Shown here: piece by piece, positions 23,127 through 36,223 of the stretch | Layout: every line of letters starts with the position of its first letter | Numbering within the stretch: the stretch's first letter is position 1 | Assembly (NCBI GenBank): GCA_029224185.1 | Contig: JANZKI010000034.1 | Coordinates: 744,001 to 808,000 of the forward strand | DNA from: Karalla daura | Lineage: Eukaryota > Chordata > Actinopteri > Chaetodontiformes > Leiognathidae | DNA: 64,000 nt | Direction: 5' to 3' | Notes under the pieces: generated by a model | Seen by the model: only the letters and a program-made list of their open reading frames with translations | What the model was told of the DNA's origin: nothing | The model's database searches: none | Position numbers and translations under genes: made by a program

Positions 23127-23897
23127 AGTCGCGAGGAGTAGTGTAACCTTTAACATTGATGGCAGTGGTGGGACAATGAATGGGGGCTTATGGAGATAAA
23201 AGGCTGCACTGGGCCTACGATGAGGCTCGTCGTTTACATTTCACAAGGCGCACGGGTTTATGGCCTGCCCCGCATGAGAGAGCACCAATGTTCCTACAAA
23301 ACTGGAAAAAAGAATTTGTCTGCTGCTCAGGGTGTGGCTGGGAGCAGCGTGAAAAGAGCGAAACGAGAGCTGATTTTTAAGCGATCCCGCATGTCGGCCC
23401 TGTGCAAAGAAGAGATTGGACATGCCCAATGCTGACGGGGCCCTTTCAAACTCTGGGAGTCTCCCAGGGCCTGTGCCATCTGCTGGGGTGCATTGAAGCT
23501 GGACGCCTCATCACTTTGTATTACCATGTCAGCAGAGGAGACAATGGAGCAGGTACCTGAGCACATGGTCGTCGAGAAGAGGTTCTGCTGAAAAACCATA
23601 CAATCTATCAGCGTGCAACTCGCTACACAAACACACCACAAGATTCTTCAATTTTTGAAATGAAAATGAAGTTTCAAAGCCAAAGTATGGCAACGTTACG
23701 AATGTTTGTTTGTGGAGTTCTGTTTTTCCCATTCATTCTTATGGGAAAGAGCCTAATTGGCCAAGTGATCAACATTTGGCTCTATGGATACTGCGCTTTC
23801 ACCTATCTGGAATATGAGCTCACTGTCACGCCGTAGGGGACAGTCTCCAGAACGCCCTGACATGACTTGATGTGTGTAGTATGAGAACTGTGGCCAC
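23127..23897 (+). repeat. Monomer 31: D-H-P, beta
   Basis: CC21, 111c. Beta 644c, 663t, 737t. Second member of trimer 5, followed by v instead of K-P. Confidence 0.95.
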
Positions 23898-24666
23898 AGT
23901 CGCGAGGAGCAGTGTAATGTTTAACATTGATGGCAGTGGTGGGACAATGAATGGGGGCTTATGGAAAGAAAAGGCTGCACTGGGCCTACGATGAGGCTCG
24001 TCGTTTAAATTTCACAAGGCGCACGGGTTTATGGCCTGCCCCGCATGAGAGAGCAAAAATGTTCCTACAAAACTGGAAAAAAGAATTTGTCTGCTGCTTA
24101 GGGTGAGGCTGGGAGCAGCGTGAAAAGAGCGAAACGAGAGCTGATTTTAAGCGATCCCGCATGTCGCACGGGGCTATGAAGGGATTGGACATGCCCAATG
24201 CTGAGGGGGCCCTTTCCCACTCTGCGAGTCTCCCGGGGACTGTGCCATCTGCTGGGGTGCATTGAAGCTGGACGCCTCATCACTTTCTATGACCACGTGA
24301 GCAGAGGAGACATTGGAGCAGGTACCTGAGCACATGGTTGTCGAGAAATGGTGCTGCTGAAAAACCATACAACCTATCAGCGTGCAACTCGCTACACAAA
24401 CACACCACAAGATTCTTTAATTTTTGAAATGAAAATGATGTTTCAAAGTCAAAGTATGGCAACGTTGCGAATGTTTGTTTGTGGAGTTCTGTTTGTCCCA
24501 TTCATTCTTATGGGAAAAAGCCAAATTGGCCAAGTGATAAACATTTGGCTCTATGGAGACTGCGCTTTCACCTATCTGGAATATGAGCTAACTGTCACGC
24601 CCTCGAGGACAGTCTCCAGAACGCCCTGACACGATTTGATGTGTGTAGTATGAGAACTGTGGCCAC
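23898..24666 (+). repeat. Monomer 32: v type, 769 bp
   Basis: C13, TG21, K head, Kq. CACGTG and XhoI markers present. Confidence 0.95.
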
Positions 24667-25436
24667 AGTCGCGAGGAGTAGTGTAATGTTTAACATTGAT
24701 GGCAGTGGTGGGACAATGAATGGGGGCTTCTGGAAAGAAAAGGCTGCACTGGGCCTACGATGAGGCTCGTCGTTTAAATTTCACAAGGCGCACGGGTTTA
24801 TGGCCTGCCCCGCATGAGAGAGCACCAATGTTCCTACAAAACTGGAAAAAAGAATTTGTCTGCTGCTTCGGGTGTGGCTGGGAGCAGCGTGAAAAGAGCG
24901 AAACGAGAGCTGATTTTTAAGCGATCCCGCATGTCGGCCCGGTGCTAAGAAGAGATTGGACATGCCCAATGCTGAGGGGGCCCTTTCCCACTCTGCGAGT
25001 CTCCCAGGGCCTGTGCCATCTGCTGGGGTGCATTGAAGCTGTACGCCTCATCACTTTGTATTACCATGTCAGCAGAGGAGACATAGGAGCAGGTACCTGA
25101 GCACATGGTCGTCGAGAAGAGGTGCTGCTGAAAAACCATACAACCTATTAGCGTGCAACTCGCTACACAAACACACCACAAGATTCTTCAATTTTTGAAA
25201 TGAAAATGAAGTTTCAAAGTCAAAGTATGGCAACGTTGCGAATGTTTGTTTGTGGAGTTCTGTTTTTCCCATTCATTCTTATGGGAAAAAGCCAAATTGG
25301 CCAAGTGATAAACATTTGGCTCTATGGAGACAACGCTTCACCAATCTGGAGCATGAGCTAACTGTCAAGCCGTAGGGGACAGTCTCCAGAAGGCCCTGAC
25401 ACGATTTGGTGTGTGTAGTATGAGAACTGTGGCCAC
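24667..25436 (+). repeat. Monomer 33: v partner, K-N-P, 770 bp
   Basis: T13, TG21, cttcggg. Short alpha tail with gaaggccc. Private c at 24730 (gcttctgg). Confidence 0.95.
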
Positions 25437-26207
25437 AGTCGCGAGGAGTAGTGTAACGTTTAACATTAATGGCAGTGGTGGGACAATGAATGGGGGCTTA
25501 TGGAGATAAAAGGCTGCACTGGGCCTACGATGAGGCTCGTCGTTTAAATTTCACAAGGCGCACGGGTTTATGGCCTGCCCCGCATGAGAGAGCACCAATG
25601 TTCCTACAAAACTGGAAAAAAGAATTTGTCTGCTGCTCAGGGTGTGGCTGGGAGCAGCGTGAAAAGAGCGAAACGAGAGCTGATTTTTAAGCGATCCCGC
25701 ATGTCGGCCCTGTGCAAAGAAGAGATTGGACATGCCCAATGCTGACGGGGCCCTTTCAAACTCTGGGAGTCTCCCAGGGCCTGTGCCATCTGCTGGGGTG
25801 CATTGAAGCTGGACGCCTCATCACTTTGTATTACCATGTCAGCAGAGGAGACAATGGAGCAGGTACCTGAGCACATGGTCGTCGAGAAGAGGTTCTGCTG
25901 AAAAACCATACAATCTATCAGCGTGCAACTCGCTACACAAACACACCACAAGATTCTTCAATTTTTGAAATGAAAATGAAGTTTCAAAGCCAAAGTATGG
26001 CAACGTTACGAATGTTTGTTTGTGGAGTTCTGTTTTTCCCATTCATTCTTATGGGAAAGAGCCAAATTGGCCAAGTGATAAACATTTGGCTCTATGGAGA
26101 CAACGCTTTCACCAATCTGGAGCATGAGCTAACTGTCAAGCCGTAGGGGACAGTCTCCAGAATGCCCTGACACGATTTGGTGTGTGTAGTATGAGAACTG
26201 TGGCCAC
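25437..26207 (+). repeat. Monomer 34: D-N-P with 32a, alpha
   Basis: T13, CG21; third member of hexamer copy 1. Confidence 0.95.
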
Positions 26208-26978
26208 AGTCGCGAGGAGTAGTGTAACCTTTAACATTGATGGCAGTGGTGGGACAATGAATGGGGGCTTATGGAGATAAAAGGCTGCACTGGGCCTACG
26301 ATGAGGCTCGTCGTTTACATTTCACAAGGCGCACGGGTTTATGGCCTGCCCCGCATGAGAGAGCACCAATGTTCCTACAAAACTGGAAAAAAGAATTTGT
26401 CTGCTGCTCAGGGTGTGGCTGGGAGCAGCGTGAAAAGAGCGAAACGAGAGCTGATTTTTAAGCGATCCCGCATGTCGGCCCTGTGCAAAGAAGAGATTGG
26501 ACATGCCCAATGCTGACGGGGCCCTTTCAAACTCTGGGAGTCTCCCAGGGCCTGTGCCATCTGCTGGGGTGCATTGAAGCTGGACGCCTGATCACTTTGT
26601 ATTACCATGTCAGCAGAGGAGACAATGGAGCAGGTACCTGAGCACATGGTCGTCGAGAAGAGGTTCTGCTGAAAAACCATACAATCTATCAGCGTGCAAC
26701 TCGCTACACAAACACACCACAAGATTCTTCAATTTTTGAAATGAAAATGAAGTTTCAAAGCCAAAGTATGGCAACGTTACGAATGTTTGTTTGTGGAGTT
26801 CTGTTTTTCCCATTCATTCTTATGGGAAAGAGCCTAATTGGCCAAGTGATCAACATTTGGCTCTATGGAGACTGCGCTTTCACCTATCTGGAATATGAGC
26901 TCACTGTCACGCCGTAGGGGACAGTCTCCAGAACGCCCTGACACGACTTGATGTGTGTAGTATGAGAACTGTGGCCAC
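26208..26978 (+). repeat. Monomer 35: D-H-P, beta
   Basis: CC21, 111c. Beta 644c, 663g, 737c. Private g at 26590. Confidence 0.95.
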
Positions 26979-27748
26979 AGTCGCGAGGAGCAGTGTAATG
27001 TTTAACATTGATGGCAGTGGTGGGACAATGAATGGGGGCTTATGGAAAGAAAAGGCTGCACTGGGCCTACGATGAGGCTCGTCGTTTAAATTTCACAAGG
27101 CGCACGGGTTTATGGCCTGCCCCGCATGAGAGAGCAAAAATGTTCCTACAAAACTGGAAAAAAGAATTTGTCTGCTGCTCAGGGTGTGGCTGGGAGCAGC
27201 GTGAAAAGAGCGAAACGAGAGCTGATTTTTAAGCGATCCCGCATGTCGGCCCTGTGCAAAGAAGAGATAGGACATGCCCAATGCTGACGGGGCCCTTTCA
27301 AACTCTGGGAGTCTCCCAGGGCCTGTGCCATCTGCTGGGGTGCATTGAAGCTGGACGCCTCATCACTTTGTATTACCATGTCAGCAGAGGAGACAATGGA
27401 GCAGGTACCTGAGCACATGGTCGTCGAGAAGAGGTTCTGCTGAAAAACCATACAATCTATCAGCGTGCAACTCGCTACACAAACACACCACAAGATTCTT
27501 CAATTTTTGAAATGAAAATGAAGTTTCAAAGCCAAAGTATGGCAACGTTACGAATGTTTGTTTGTGGAGTTCTGTTTTTCCCATTCATTCTTATGGGAAA
27601 GAGCCAAATTGGCCAAGTGATAAACATTTGGCTCTATGGAGACAACGCTTCACCAATCTGGAGCATGAGCTAACTGTCAAGCCGTAGGGGACAGTCTCCA
27701 GAAGGCCCTGACACGATTTGGTGTGTGTAGTATGAGAACTGTGGCCAC
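26979..27748 (+). repeat. Monomer 36: K-N-Kq with 291a, short alpha, 770 bp
   Basis: C13, TG21. The tail has the one-T deletion and gaaggccc of the v partner, on a standard K-Kq body. Confidence 0.95.
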
Positions 27749-28519
27749 AGTCGCGAGGAGTAGTGTAACGTTTAACATTAATGGCAGTGGTGGGACAATG
27801 AATGGGGGCTTATGGAGATAAAAGGCTGCACTGGGCCTACGATGAGGCTCGTCGTTTAAATTTCACAAGGCGCACGGGTTTATGGCCTGCCCCGCATGAG
27901 AGAGCACCAATGTTCCTACAAAACTGGAAAAAAGAATTTGTCTGCTGCTCAGGGTGTGGCTGGGAGCAGCGTGAAAAGAGCGAAACGAGAGCTGATTTTT
28001 AAGCGATCCCGCATGTCGGCCCTGTGCAAAGAAGAGATTGGACATGCCCAATGCTGACGGGGCCCTTTCAAACTCTGGGAGTCTCCCAGGGCCTGTGCCA
28101 TCTGCTGGGGTGCATTGAAGCTGGACGCCTCATCACTTTGTATTACCATGTCAGCAGAGGAGACAATGGAGCAGGTACCTGAGCACATGGTCGTCGAGAA
28201 GAGGTTCTGCTGAAAAACCATACAATCTATCAGCGTGCAACTCGCTACACAAACACACCACAAGATTCTTCAATTTTTGAAATGAAAATGAAGTTTCAAA
28301 GCCAAAGTATGGCAACGTTACGAATGTTTGTTTGTGGAGTTCTGTTTTTCCCATTCATTCTTATGGGAAAGAGCCTAATTGGCCAAGTGATCAACATTTG
28401 GCTCTATGGATACTGCGCTTTCACCTATCTGGAATATGAGCTCACTGTCACGCCGTAGGGGACAGTCTCCAGAACGCCCTGACATGACTTGATGTGTGTA
28501 GTATGAGAACTGTGGCCAC
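27749..28519 (+). repeat. Monomer 37: D-N-P with 32a, beta
   Basis: T13, CG21. Beta 644c, 663t, 737t. Last member of hexamer copy 1. Confidence 0.95.
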
Positions 28520-29288
28520 AGTCGCGAGGAGCAGTGTAATGTTTAACATTGATGGCAGTGGTGGGACAATGAATGGGGGCTTATGGAAAGAAAAGGCTGC
28601 ACTGGGCCTACGATGAGGCTCGTCGTTTAAATTTCACAAGGCGCACGGGTTTATGGCCTGCCCCGCATGAGAGAGCAAAAATGTTCCTACAAAACTGGAA
28701 AAAAGAATTTGTCTGCTGCTTAGGGTGAGGCTGGGAGCAGCGTGAAAAGAGCGAAACGAGAGCTGATTTTAAGCGATCCCGCATGTCGCACGGGGCTATG
28801 AAGGGATTGGACATGCCCAATGCTGAGGGGGCCCTTTCCCACTCTGCGAGTCTCCCGGGGACTGTGCCATCTGCTGGGGTGCATTGAAGCTGGACGCCTC
28901 ATCACTTTCTATGACCACGTGAGCAGAGGAGACATTGGAGCAGGTACCTGAGCACATGGTTGTCGAGAAATGGTGCTGCTGAAAAACCATACAACCTATC
29001 AGCGTGCAACTCGCTACACAAACACACCACAAGATTCTTTAATTTTTGAAATGAAAATGATGTTTCAAAGTCAAAGTATGGCAACGTTGCGAATGTTTGT
29101 TTGTGGAGTTCTGTTTGTCCCATTCATTCTTATGGGAAAAAGCCAAATTGGCCAAGTGATAAACATTTGGCTCTATGGAGACTGCGCTTTCACCTATCTG
29201 GAATATGAGCTAACTGTCACGCCCTCGAGGACAGTCTCCAGAACGCCCTGACACGATTTGATGTGTGTAGTATGAGAACTGTGGCCAC
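28520..29288 (+). repeat. Monomer 38: v type, 769 bp
   Basis: C13, TG21, K head. CACGTG and XhoI markers present; looks identical to monomer 32 by eye. Confidence 0.95.
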
Positions 29289-30058
29289 AGTCGCGAGGAG
29301 TAGTGTAATGTTTAACATTGATGGCAGTGGTGGGACAATGAATGGGGGCTTATGGAAAGAAAAGGCTGCACTGGGCCTACGATGAGGCTCGTCGTTTAAA
29401 TTTCACAAGGCGCACGGGTTTATGGCCTGCCCCGCATGAGAGAGCACCAATGTTCCTACAAAACTGGAAAAAAGAATTTGTCTGCTGCTTCGGGTGTGGC
29501 TGGGAGCAGCGTGAAAAGAGCGAAACGAGAGCTGATTTTTAAGCGATCCCGCATGTCGGCCCGGTGCTAAGAAGAGATTGGACATGCCCAATGCTGAGGG
29601 GGCCCTTTCCCACTCTGCGAGTCTCCCAGGGCCTGTGCCATCTGCTGGGGTGCATTGAAGCTGTACGCCTCATCACTTTGTATTACCATGTCAGCAGAGG
29701 AGACATAGGAGCAGGTACCTGAGCACATGGTCGTCGAGAAGAGGTGCTGCTGAAAAACCATACAACCTATTAGCGTGCAACTCGCTACACAAACACACCA
29801 CAAGATTCTTCAATTTTTGAAATGAAAATGAAGTTTCAAAGTCAAAGTATGGCAACGTTGCGAATGTTTGTTTGTGGAGTTCTGTTTTTCCCATTCATTC
29901 TTATGGGAAAAAGCCAAATTGGCCAAGTGATAAACATTTGGCTCTATGGAGACAACGCTTCACCAATCTGGAGCATGAGCTAACTGTCAAGCCGTAGGGG
30001 ACAGTCTCCAGAAGGCCCTGACACGATTTGGTGTGTGTAGTATGAGAACTGTGGCCAC
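29289..30058 (+). repeat. Monomer 39: v partner, K-N-P, 770 bp
   Basis: T13, TG21, cttcggg; short alpha tail with gaaggccc. Confidence 0.95.
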
Positions 30059-30829
30059 AGTCGCGAGGAGTAGTGTAACGTTTAACATTAATGGCAGTGG
30101 TGGGACAATGAATGGGGGCTTATGGAGATAAAAGGCTGCACTGGGCCTACGATGAGGCTCGTCGTTTAAATTTCACAAGGCGCACGGGTTTATGGCCTGC
30201 CCCGCATGAGAGAGCACCAATGTTCCTACAAAACTGGAAAAAAGAATTTGTCTGCTGCTCAGGGTGTGGCTGGGAGCAGCGTGAAAAGAGCGAAACGAGA
30301 GCTGATTTTTAAGCGATCCCGCATGTCGGCCCTGTGCAAAGAAGAGATTGGACATGCCCAATGCTGACGGGGCCCTTTCAAACTCTGGGAGTCTCCCAGG
30401 GCCTGTGCCATCTGCTGGGGTGCATTGAAGCTGGACGCCTCATCACTTTGTATTACCATGTCAGCAGAGGAGACAATGGAGCAGGTACCTGAGCACATGG
30501 TCGTCGAGAAGAGGTTCTGCTGAAAAACCATACAATCTATCAGCGTGCAACTCGCTACACAAACACACCACAAGATTCTTCAATTTTTGAAATGAAAATG
30601 AAGTTTCAAAGCCAAAGTATGGCAACGTTACGAATGTTTGTTTGTGGAGTTCTGTTTTTCCCATTCATTCTTATGGGAAAGAGCCAAATTGGCCAAGTGA
30701 TAAACATTTGGCTCTATGGAGACAACGCTTTCACCAATCTGGAGCATGAGCTAACTGTCAAGCCGTAGGGGACAGTCTCCAGAATGCCCTGACACGATTT
30801 GGTGTGTGTAGTATGAGAACTGTGGCCAC
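30059..30829 (+). repeat. Monomer 40: D-N-P with 32a, alpha
   Basis: T13, CG21; third member of hexamer copy 2. Confidence 0.95.
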
Positions 30830-31600
30830 AGTCGCGAGGAGTAGTGTAACCTTTAACATTGATGGCAGTGGTGGGACAATGAATGGGGGCTTATGGAGAT
30901 AAAAGGCTGCACTGGGCCTACGATGAGGCTCGTCGTTTACATTTCACAAGGCGCACGGGTTTATGGCCTGCCCCGCATGAGAGAGCACCAATGTTCCTAC
31001 AAAACTGGAAAAAAGAATTTGTCTGCTGCTCAGGGTGTGGCTGGGAGCAGCGTGAAAAGAGCGAAACGAGAGCTGATTTTTAAGCGATCCCGCATGTCGG
31101 CCCTGTGCAAAGAAGAGATTGGACATGCCCAATGCTGACGGGGCCCTTTCAAACTCTGGGAGTCTCCCAGGGCCTGTGCCATCTGCTGGGGTGCATTGAA
31201 GCTGGACGCCTCATCACTTTGTATTACCATGTCAGCAGAGGAGACAATGGAGCAGGTACCTGAGCACATGGTCGTCGAGAAGAGGTTCTGCTGAAAAACC
31301 ATACAATCTATCAGCGTGCAACTCGCTACACAAACACACCACAAGATTCTTCAATTTTTGAAATGAAAATGAAGTTTCAAAGCCAAAGTATGGCAACGTT
31401 ACGAATGTTTGTTTGTGGAGTTCTGTTTTTCCCATTCATTCTTATGGGAAAGAGCCTAATTGGCCAAGTGATCAACATTTGGCTCTATGGAGACTGCGCT
31501 TTCACCTATCTGGAATATGAGCTCACTGTCACGCCGTAGGGGACAGTCTCCAGAACGCCCTGACACGACTTGATGTGTGTAGTATGAGAACTGTGGCCAC
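30830..31600 (+). repeat. Monomer 41: D-H-P, beta
   Basis: CC21, 111c. Beta 644c, 663g, 737c. Confidence 0.95.
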
Positions 31601-32370
31601 AGTCGCGAGGAGCAGTGTAATGTTTAACATTGATGGCAGTGGTGGGACAATGAATGGGGGCTTATGGAAAGAAAAGGCTGCACTGGGCCTACGATGAGGC
31701 TCGTCGTTTAAATTTCACAAGGCGCACGGGTTTATGGCCTGCCCCGCATGAGAGAGCAAAAATGTTCCTACAAAACTGGAAAAAAGAATTTGTCTGCTGC
31801 TCAGGGTGTGGCTGGGAGCAGCGTGAAAAGAGCGAAACGAGAGCTGATTTTTAAGCGATCCCGCATGTCGGCCCTGTGCAAAGAAGAGATAGGACATGCC
31901 CAATGCTGACGGGGCCCTTTCAAACTCTGGGAGTCTCCCAGGGCCTGTGCCATCTGCTGGGGTGCATTGAAGCTGGACGCCTCATCACTTTGTATTACCA
32001 TGTCAGCAGAGGAGACAATGGAGCAGGTACCTGAGCACATGGTCGTCGAGAAGAGGTTCTGCTGAAAAACCATACAATCTATCAGCGTGCAACTCGCTAC
32101 ACAAACACACCACAAGATTCTTCAATTTTTGAAATGAAAATGAAGTTTCAAAGCCAAAGTATGGCAACGTTACGAATGTTTGTTTGTGGAGTTCTGTTTT
32201 TCCCATTCATTCTTATGGGAAAGAGCCAAATTGGCCAAGTGATAAACATTTGGCTCTATGGAGACAACGCTTCACCAATCTGGAGCATGAGCTAACTGTC
32301 AAGCCGTAGGGGACAGTCTCCAGAAGGCCCTGACACGATTTGGTGTGTGTAGTATGAGAACTGTGGCCAC
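31601..32370 (+). repeat. Monomer 42: K-N-Kq with 291a, short alpha, 770 bp
   Basis: C13, TG21; counterpart of monomer 36. Confidence 0.95.
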
Positions 32371-33141
32371 AGTCGCGAGGAGTAGTGTAACGTTTAACAT
32401 TAATGGCAGTGGTGGGACAATGAATGGGGGCTTATGGAGATAAAAGGCTGCACTGGGCCTACGATGAGGCTCGTCGTTTAAATTTCACAAGGCGCACGGG
32501 TTTATGGCCTGCCCCGCATGAGAGAGCACCAATGTTCCTACAAAACTGGAAAAAAGAATTTGTCTGCTGCTCAGGGTGTGGCTGGGAGCAGCGTGAAAAG
32601 AGCGAAACGAGAGCTGATTTTTAAGCGATCCCGCATGTCGGCCCTGTGCAAAGAAGAGATTGGACATGCCCAATGCTGACGGGGCCCTTTCAAACTCTGG
32701 GAGTCTCCCAGGGCCTGTGCCATCTGCTGGGGTGCATTGAAGCTGGACGCCTCATCACTTTGTATTACCATGTCAGCAGAGGAGACAATGGAGCAGGTAC
32801 CTGAGCACATGGTCGTCGAGAAGAGGTTCTGCTGAAAAACCATACAATCTATCAGCGTGCAACTCGCTACACAAACACACCACAAGATTCTTCAATTTTT
32901 GAAATGAAAATGAAGTTTCAAAGCCAAAGTATGGCAACGTTACGAATGTTTGTTTGTGGAGTTCTGTTTTTCCCATTCATTCTTATGGGAAAGAGCCAAA
33001 TTGGCCAAGTGATAAACATTTGGCTCTATGGAGACAACGCTTTCACCAATCTGGAGCATGAGCTAACTGTCAAGCCGTAGGGGACAGTCTCCAGAATGCC
33101 CTGACACGATTTGGTGTGTGTAGTATGAGAACTGTGGCCAC
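32371..33141 (+). repeat. Monomer 43: D-N-P with 32a, alpha
   Basis: T13, CG21. Counterpart of monomer 37 but with an alpha tail. Confidence 0.95.
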
Positions 33142-33912
33142 AGTCGCGAGGAGTAGTGTAACGTTTAACATTGATGGCAGTGGTGGGACAATGAATGGGG
33201 GCTTATGGAGATAAAAGGCTGCACTGGGCCTACGATGAGGCTCGTCGTTTACATTTCACAAGGCGCACGGGTTTATGGCCTGCCCCGCATGAGAGAGCAC
33301 CAATGTTCCTACAAAACTGGAAAAAAGAATTTGTCTGCTGCTCAGGGTGTGGCTGGGAGCAGCGTGAAAAGAGCGAAACGAGAGCTGATTTTTAAGCGAT
33401 CCCGCATGTCGGCCCTGTGCAAAGAAGAGATTGGACATGCCCAATGCTGACGGGGCCCTTTCAAACTCTGGGAGTCTCCCAGGGCCTGTGCCATCTGCTG
33501 GGGTGCATTGAAGCTGGACGCCTCATCACTTTGTATTACCATGTCAGCAGAGGAGACAATGGAGCAGGTACCTGAGCACATGGTCGTCGAGAAGAGGTTC
33601 TGCTGAAAAACCATACAATCTATCAGCGTGCAACTCGCTACACAAACACACCACAAGATTCTTCAATTTTTGAAATGAAAATGAAGTTTCAAAGCCAAAG
33701 TATGGCAACGTTACGAATGTTTGTTTGTGGAGTTCTGTTTTTCCCATTCATTCTTATGGGAAAGAGCCTAATTGGCCAAGTGATCAACATTTGGCTCTAT
33801 GGAGACTGCGCTTTCACCTATCTGGAATATGAGCTCACTGTCACGCCGTAGGGGACAGTCTCCAGAACGCCCTGACACGACTTGATGTGTGTAGTATGAG
33901 AACTGTGGCCAC
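33142..33912 (+). repeat. Monomer 44: D-H-P, beta
   Basis: CG21, 111c. Beta 644c, 663g, 737c. Confidence 0.95.
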
Positions 33913-34683
33913 AGTCGCGAGGAGCAGTGTAATGTTTAACATTGATGGCAGTGGTGGGACAATGAATGGGGGCTTATGGAAAGAAAAGGCTGCACTGGGC
34001 CTACGATGAGGCTCGTCGTTTAAATTTCACAAGGCGCACGGGTTTATGGCCTGCCCCGCATGAGAGAGCAAAAATGTTCCTACAAAACTGGAAAAAAGAA
34101 TTTGTCTGCTGCTCAGGGTGTGGCTGGGAGCAGCGTGAAAAGAGCGAAACGAGAGCTGATTTTTAAGCGATCCCGCATGTCGGCCCTGTGCAAAGAAGAG
34201 ATAGGACTTGCCCAATGCTGACGGGGCCCTTTCAAACTCTGGGAGTCTCCCAGGGCCTGTGCCATCTGCTGGGGTGCATTGAAGCTGGACGCCTCATCAC
34301 TTTGTATTACCATGTCAGCAGAGGAGACAATGGAGCAGGTACCTGAGCACATGGTCGTCGAGAAGAGGTTCTGCTGAAAAACCATACAATCTATCAGCGT
34401 GCAACTCGCTACACAAACACACCACAAGATTCTTCAATTTTTGAAATGAAAATGAAGTTTCAAAGCCAAAGTATGGCAACGTTACGAATGTTTGTTTGTG
34501 GAGTTCTGTTTTTCCCATTCATTCTTATGGGAAAGAGCCTAATTGGCCAAGTGATAAACATTTGGCTCTATGGAGACTGCGCTTTCACCTATCTGGAATA
34601 TGAGCTCACTGTCACGCCGTAGGGGACAGTCTCCAGAACGCCCTGACACGACTTGATGTGTGTAGTATGAGAACTGTGGCCAC
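33913..34683 (+). repeat. Monomer 45: K-N-Kq with 291a, beta
   Basis: C13, TG21; private ggacttgcc near base 297. Beta 644a. Followed by v. Confidence 0.95.
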
Positions 34684-35452
34684 AGTCGCGAGGAGCAGTG
34701 TAATGTTTAACATTGATGGCAGTGGTGGGACAATGAATGGGGGCTTATGGAAAGAAAAGGCTGCACTGGGCCTACGATGAGGCTCGTCGTTTAAATTTCA
34801 CAAGGCGCACGGGTTTATGGCCTGCCCCGCATGAGAGAGCAAAAATGTTCCTACAAAACTGGAAAAAAGAATTTGTCTGCTGCTTAGGGTGAGGCTGGGA
34901 GCAGCGTGAAAAGAGCGAAACGAGAGCTGATTTTAAGCGATCCCGCATGTCGCACGGGGCTATGAAGGGATTGGACATGCCCAATGCTGAGGGGGCCCTT
35001 TCCCACTCTGCGAGTCTCCCGGGGACTGTGCCATCTGCTGGGGTGCATTGAAGCTGGACGCCTCATCACTTTCTATGACCATGTCAGCAGAGGAGACATT
35101 GGAGCAGGTACCTGAGCACATGGTCGTCGAGAAGAGGTGCTGCTGAAAAACCATACAACCTATTAGCGTGCAACTCGCTACACAAACACACCACAAGATT
35201 CTTCAATTTTTGAAATGAAAATGAAGTTTCAAAGTCAAAGTATGGCAACGTTGCGAATGTTTGTTTGTGGAGTTCTGTTTTTCCCATTCATTCTTATGGG
35301 AAAAAGCCAAATTGTCCAAGTGATAAACATTTGGCTCTAGTGAGACAACGCTTTCACCAATCTGGAGCATGAGCTAACTGTCAAGCCGTAGGGGACAGTC
35401 TCCAGAAGGCCCTGACACGATTTGGTGTGTGTAGTATGAGAACTGTGGCCAC
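34684..35452 (+). repeat. Monomer 46: v/partner hybrid, 769 bp
   Basis: v sequence to about 35080, then mosaic, then partner sequence (gaggtgctg, acctattagcg, gaaggccc). Private ttgtccaa and ctctagtgag in the tail. Confidence 0.93.
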
Positions 35453-36223
35453 AGTCGCGAGGAGTAGTGTAACGTTTAACATTAATGGCAGTGGTGGGAC
35501 AATGAATGGGGGCTTATGGAGATAAAAGGCTGCACTGGGCCTACGATGAAGCTCGTCGTTTAAATTTCACAAGGCGCACGGGTTTATGGCCTGCCCCGCA
35601 TGAGAGAGCACCAATGTTCCTACAAAACTGGAAAAAAGAATTTGTCTGCTGCTCAGGGTGTGGCTGGGAGCAGCGTGAAAAGAGCGAAACGAGAGCTGAT
35701 TTTTAAGCGATCCCGCATGTCGGCCCTGTGCAAAGAAGAGATTGGACATGCCCAATGCTGAGGGGGCCCTTTCAAACTCTGGGAGTCTCCCAGGGCCTGT
35801 GCCATCTGCTGGGGTGCATTGAAGCTGGACGCCTCATCACTTTGTATTACCATGTCAGCAGAGGAGACAATGGAGCAGGTACCTGAGCACATGGTCGTCG
35901 AGAAGAGGTTCTGCTGAAAAACCATACAATCTATCAGCGTGCAACTCGCTACACAAACACACCACAAGATTCTTCAATTTTTGAAATGAAAATGAAGTTT
36001 CAAAGCCAAAGTATGGCAACGTTACGAATGTTTGTTTGTGGAGTTCTGTTTTTCCCATTCATTCTTATGGGAAAGAGCCTAATTGGCCAAGTGATCAACA
36101 TTTGGCTCTATGGAGACTGCGCTTTCACCTATCTGGAATATGAGCTCACTGTCACGCCGTAGGGGACAGTCTCCAGAACGCCCTGACACGACTTGATGTG
36201 TGTAGTATGAGAACTGTGGCCAC
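35453..36223 (+). repeat. Monomer 47: D-N-P with 32a, beta
   Basis: T13, CG21; private a at 35550; ctgaggggg near base 306. Beta 644c, 663g. Matches most of monomer 78. Confidence 0.95.

Larger units (their letters stand above)
11562..23897 (+). repeat. 2313-bp trimer HOR domain (units 16-31)
   Basis: The repeated order is D-N-P alpha, then D-H-P beta with CC at 21-22 and 737t, then K-P beta with 746a. Complete trimers start at 12333, 14646, 16959 and 19272; unit 16 is a leading K-P and units 30-31 are two thirds of a fifth trimer. Unit 29 is one extra K-P monomer, so the register shifts by 771 bp at 21585. Third members are K-P here, whereas most other K units of the array are K-Kq. Confidence 0.88.
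23898..28519 (+). repeat. 4622-bp hexamer HOR, copy 1 (units 32-37)
   Basis: Member lengths are 769, 770, 771, 771, 770 and 771 bp. The order is v, K-P partner, D-N-P alpha, D-H-P beta, K-Kq with short alpha tail, D-N-P. By-eye differences from copy 2 include c at 24730, g at 26590 and the tail of the sixth member, which is beta here and alpha in copy 2. Confidence 0.88.
28520..33141 (+). repeat. 4622-bp hexamer HOR, copy 2 (units 38-43)
   Basis: This begins exactly 4622 bp after copy 1 and keeps the same member order and the same one- and two-base length variants, including short tails in the second and fifth members. The sixth member has an alpha tail, so the copies part company at about 32.99 kb. 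Confidence 0.88.
33142..35452 (+). repeat. Shortened v-type HOR (units 44-46)
   Basis: The order is D-H-P beta, K-Kq with 291a, and a v/partner hybrid (unit 46). Compared with the neighbouring HORs one monomer is missing, because v and its partner are fused into a single 769-bp unit. Confidence 0.78.
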
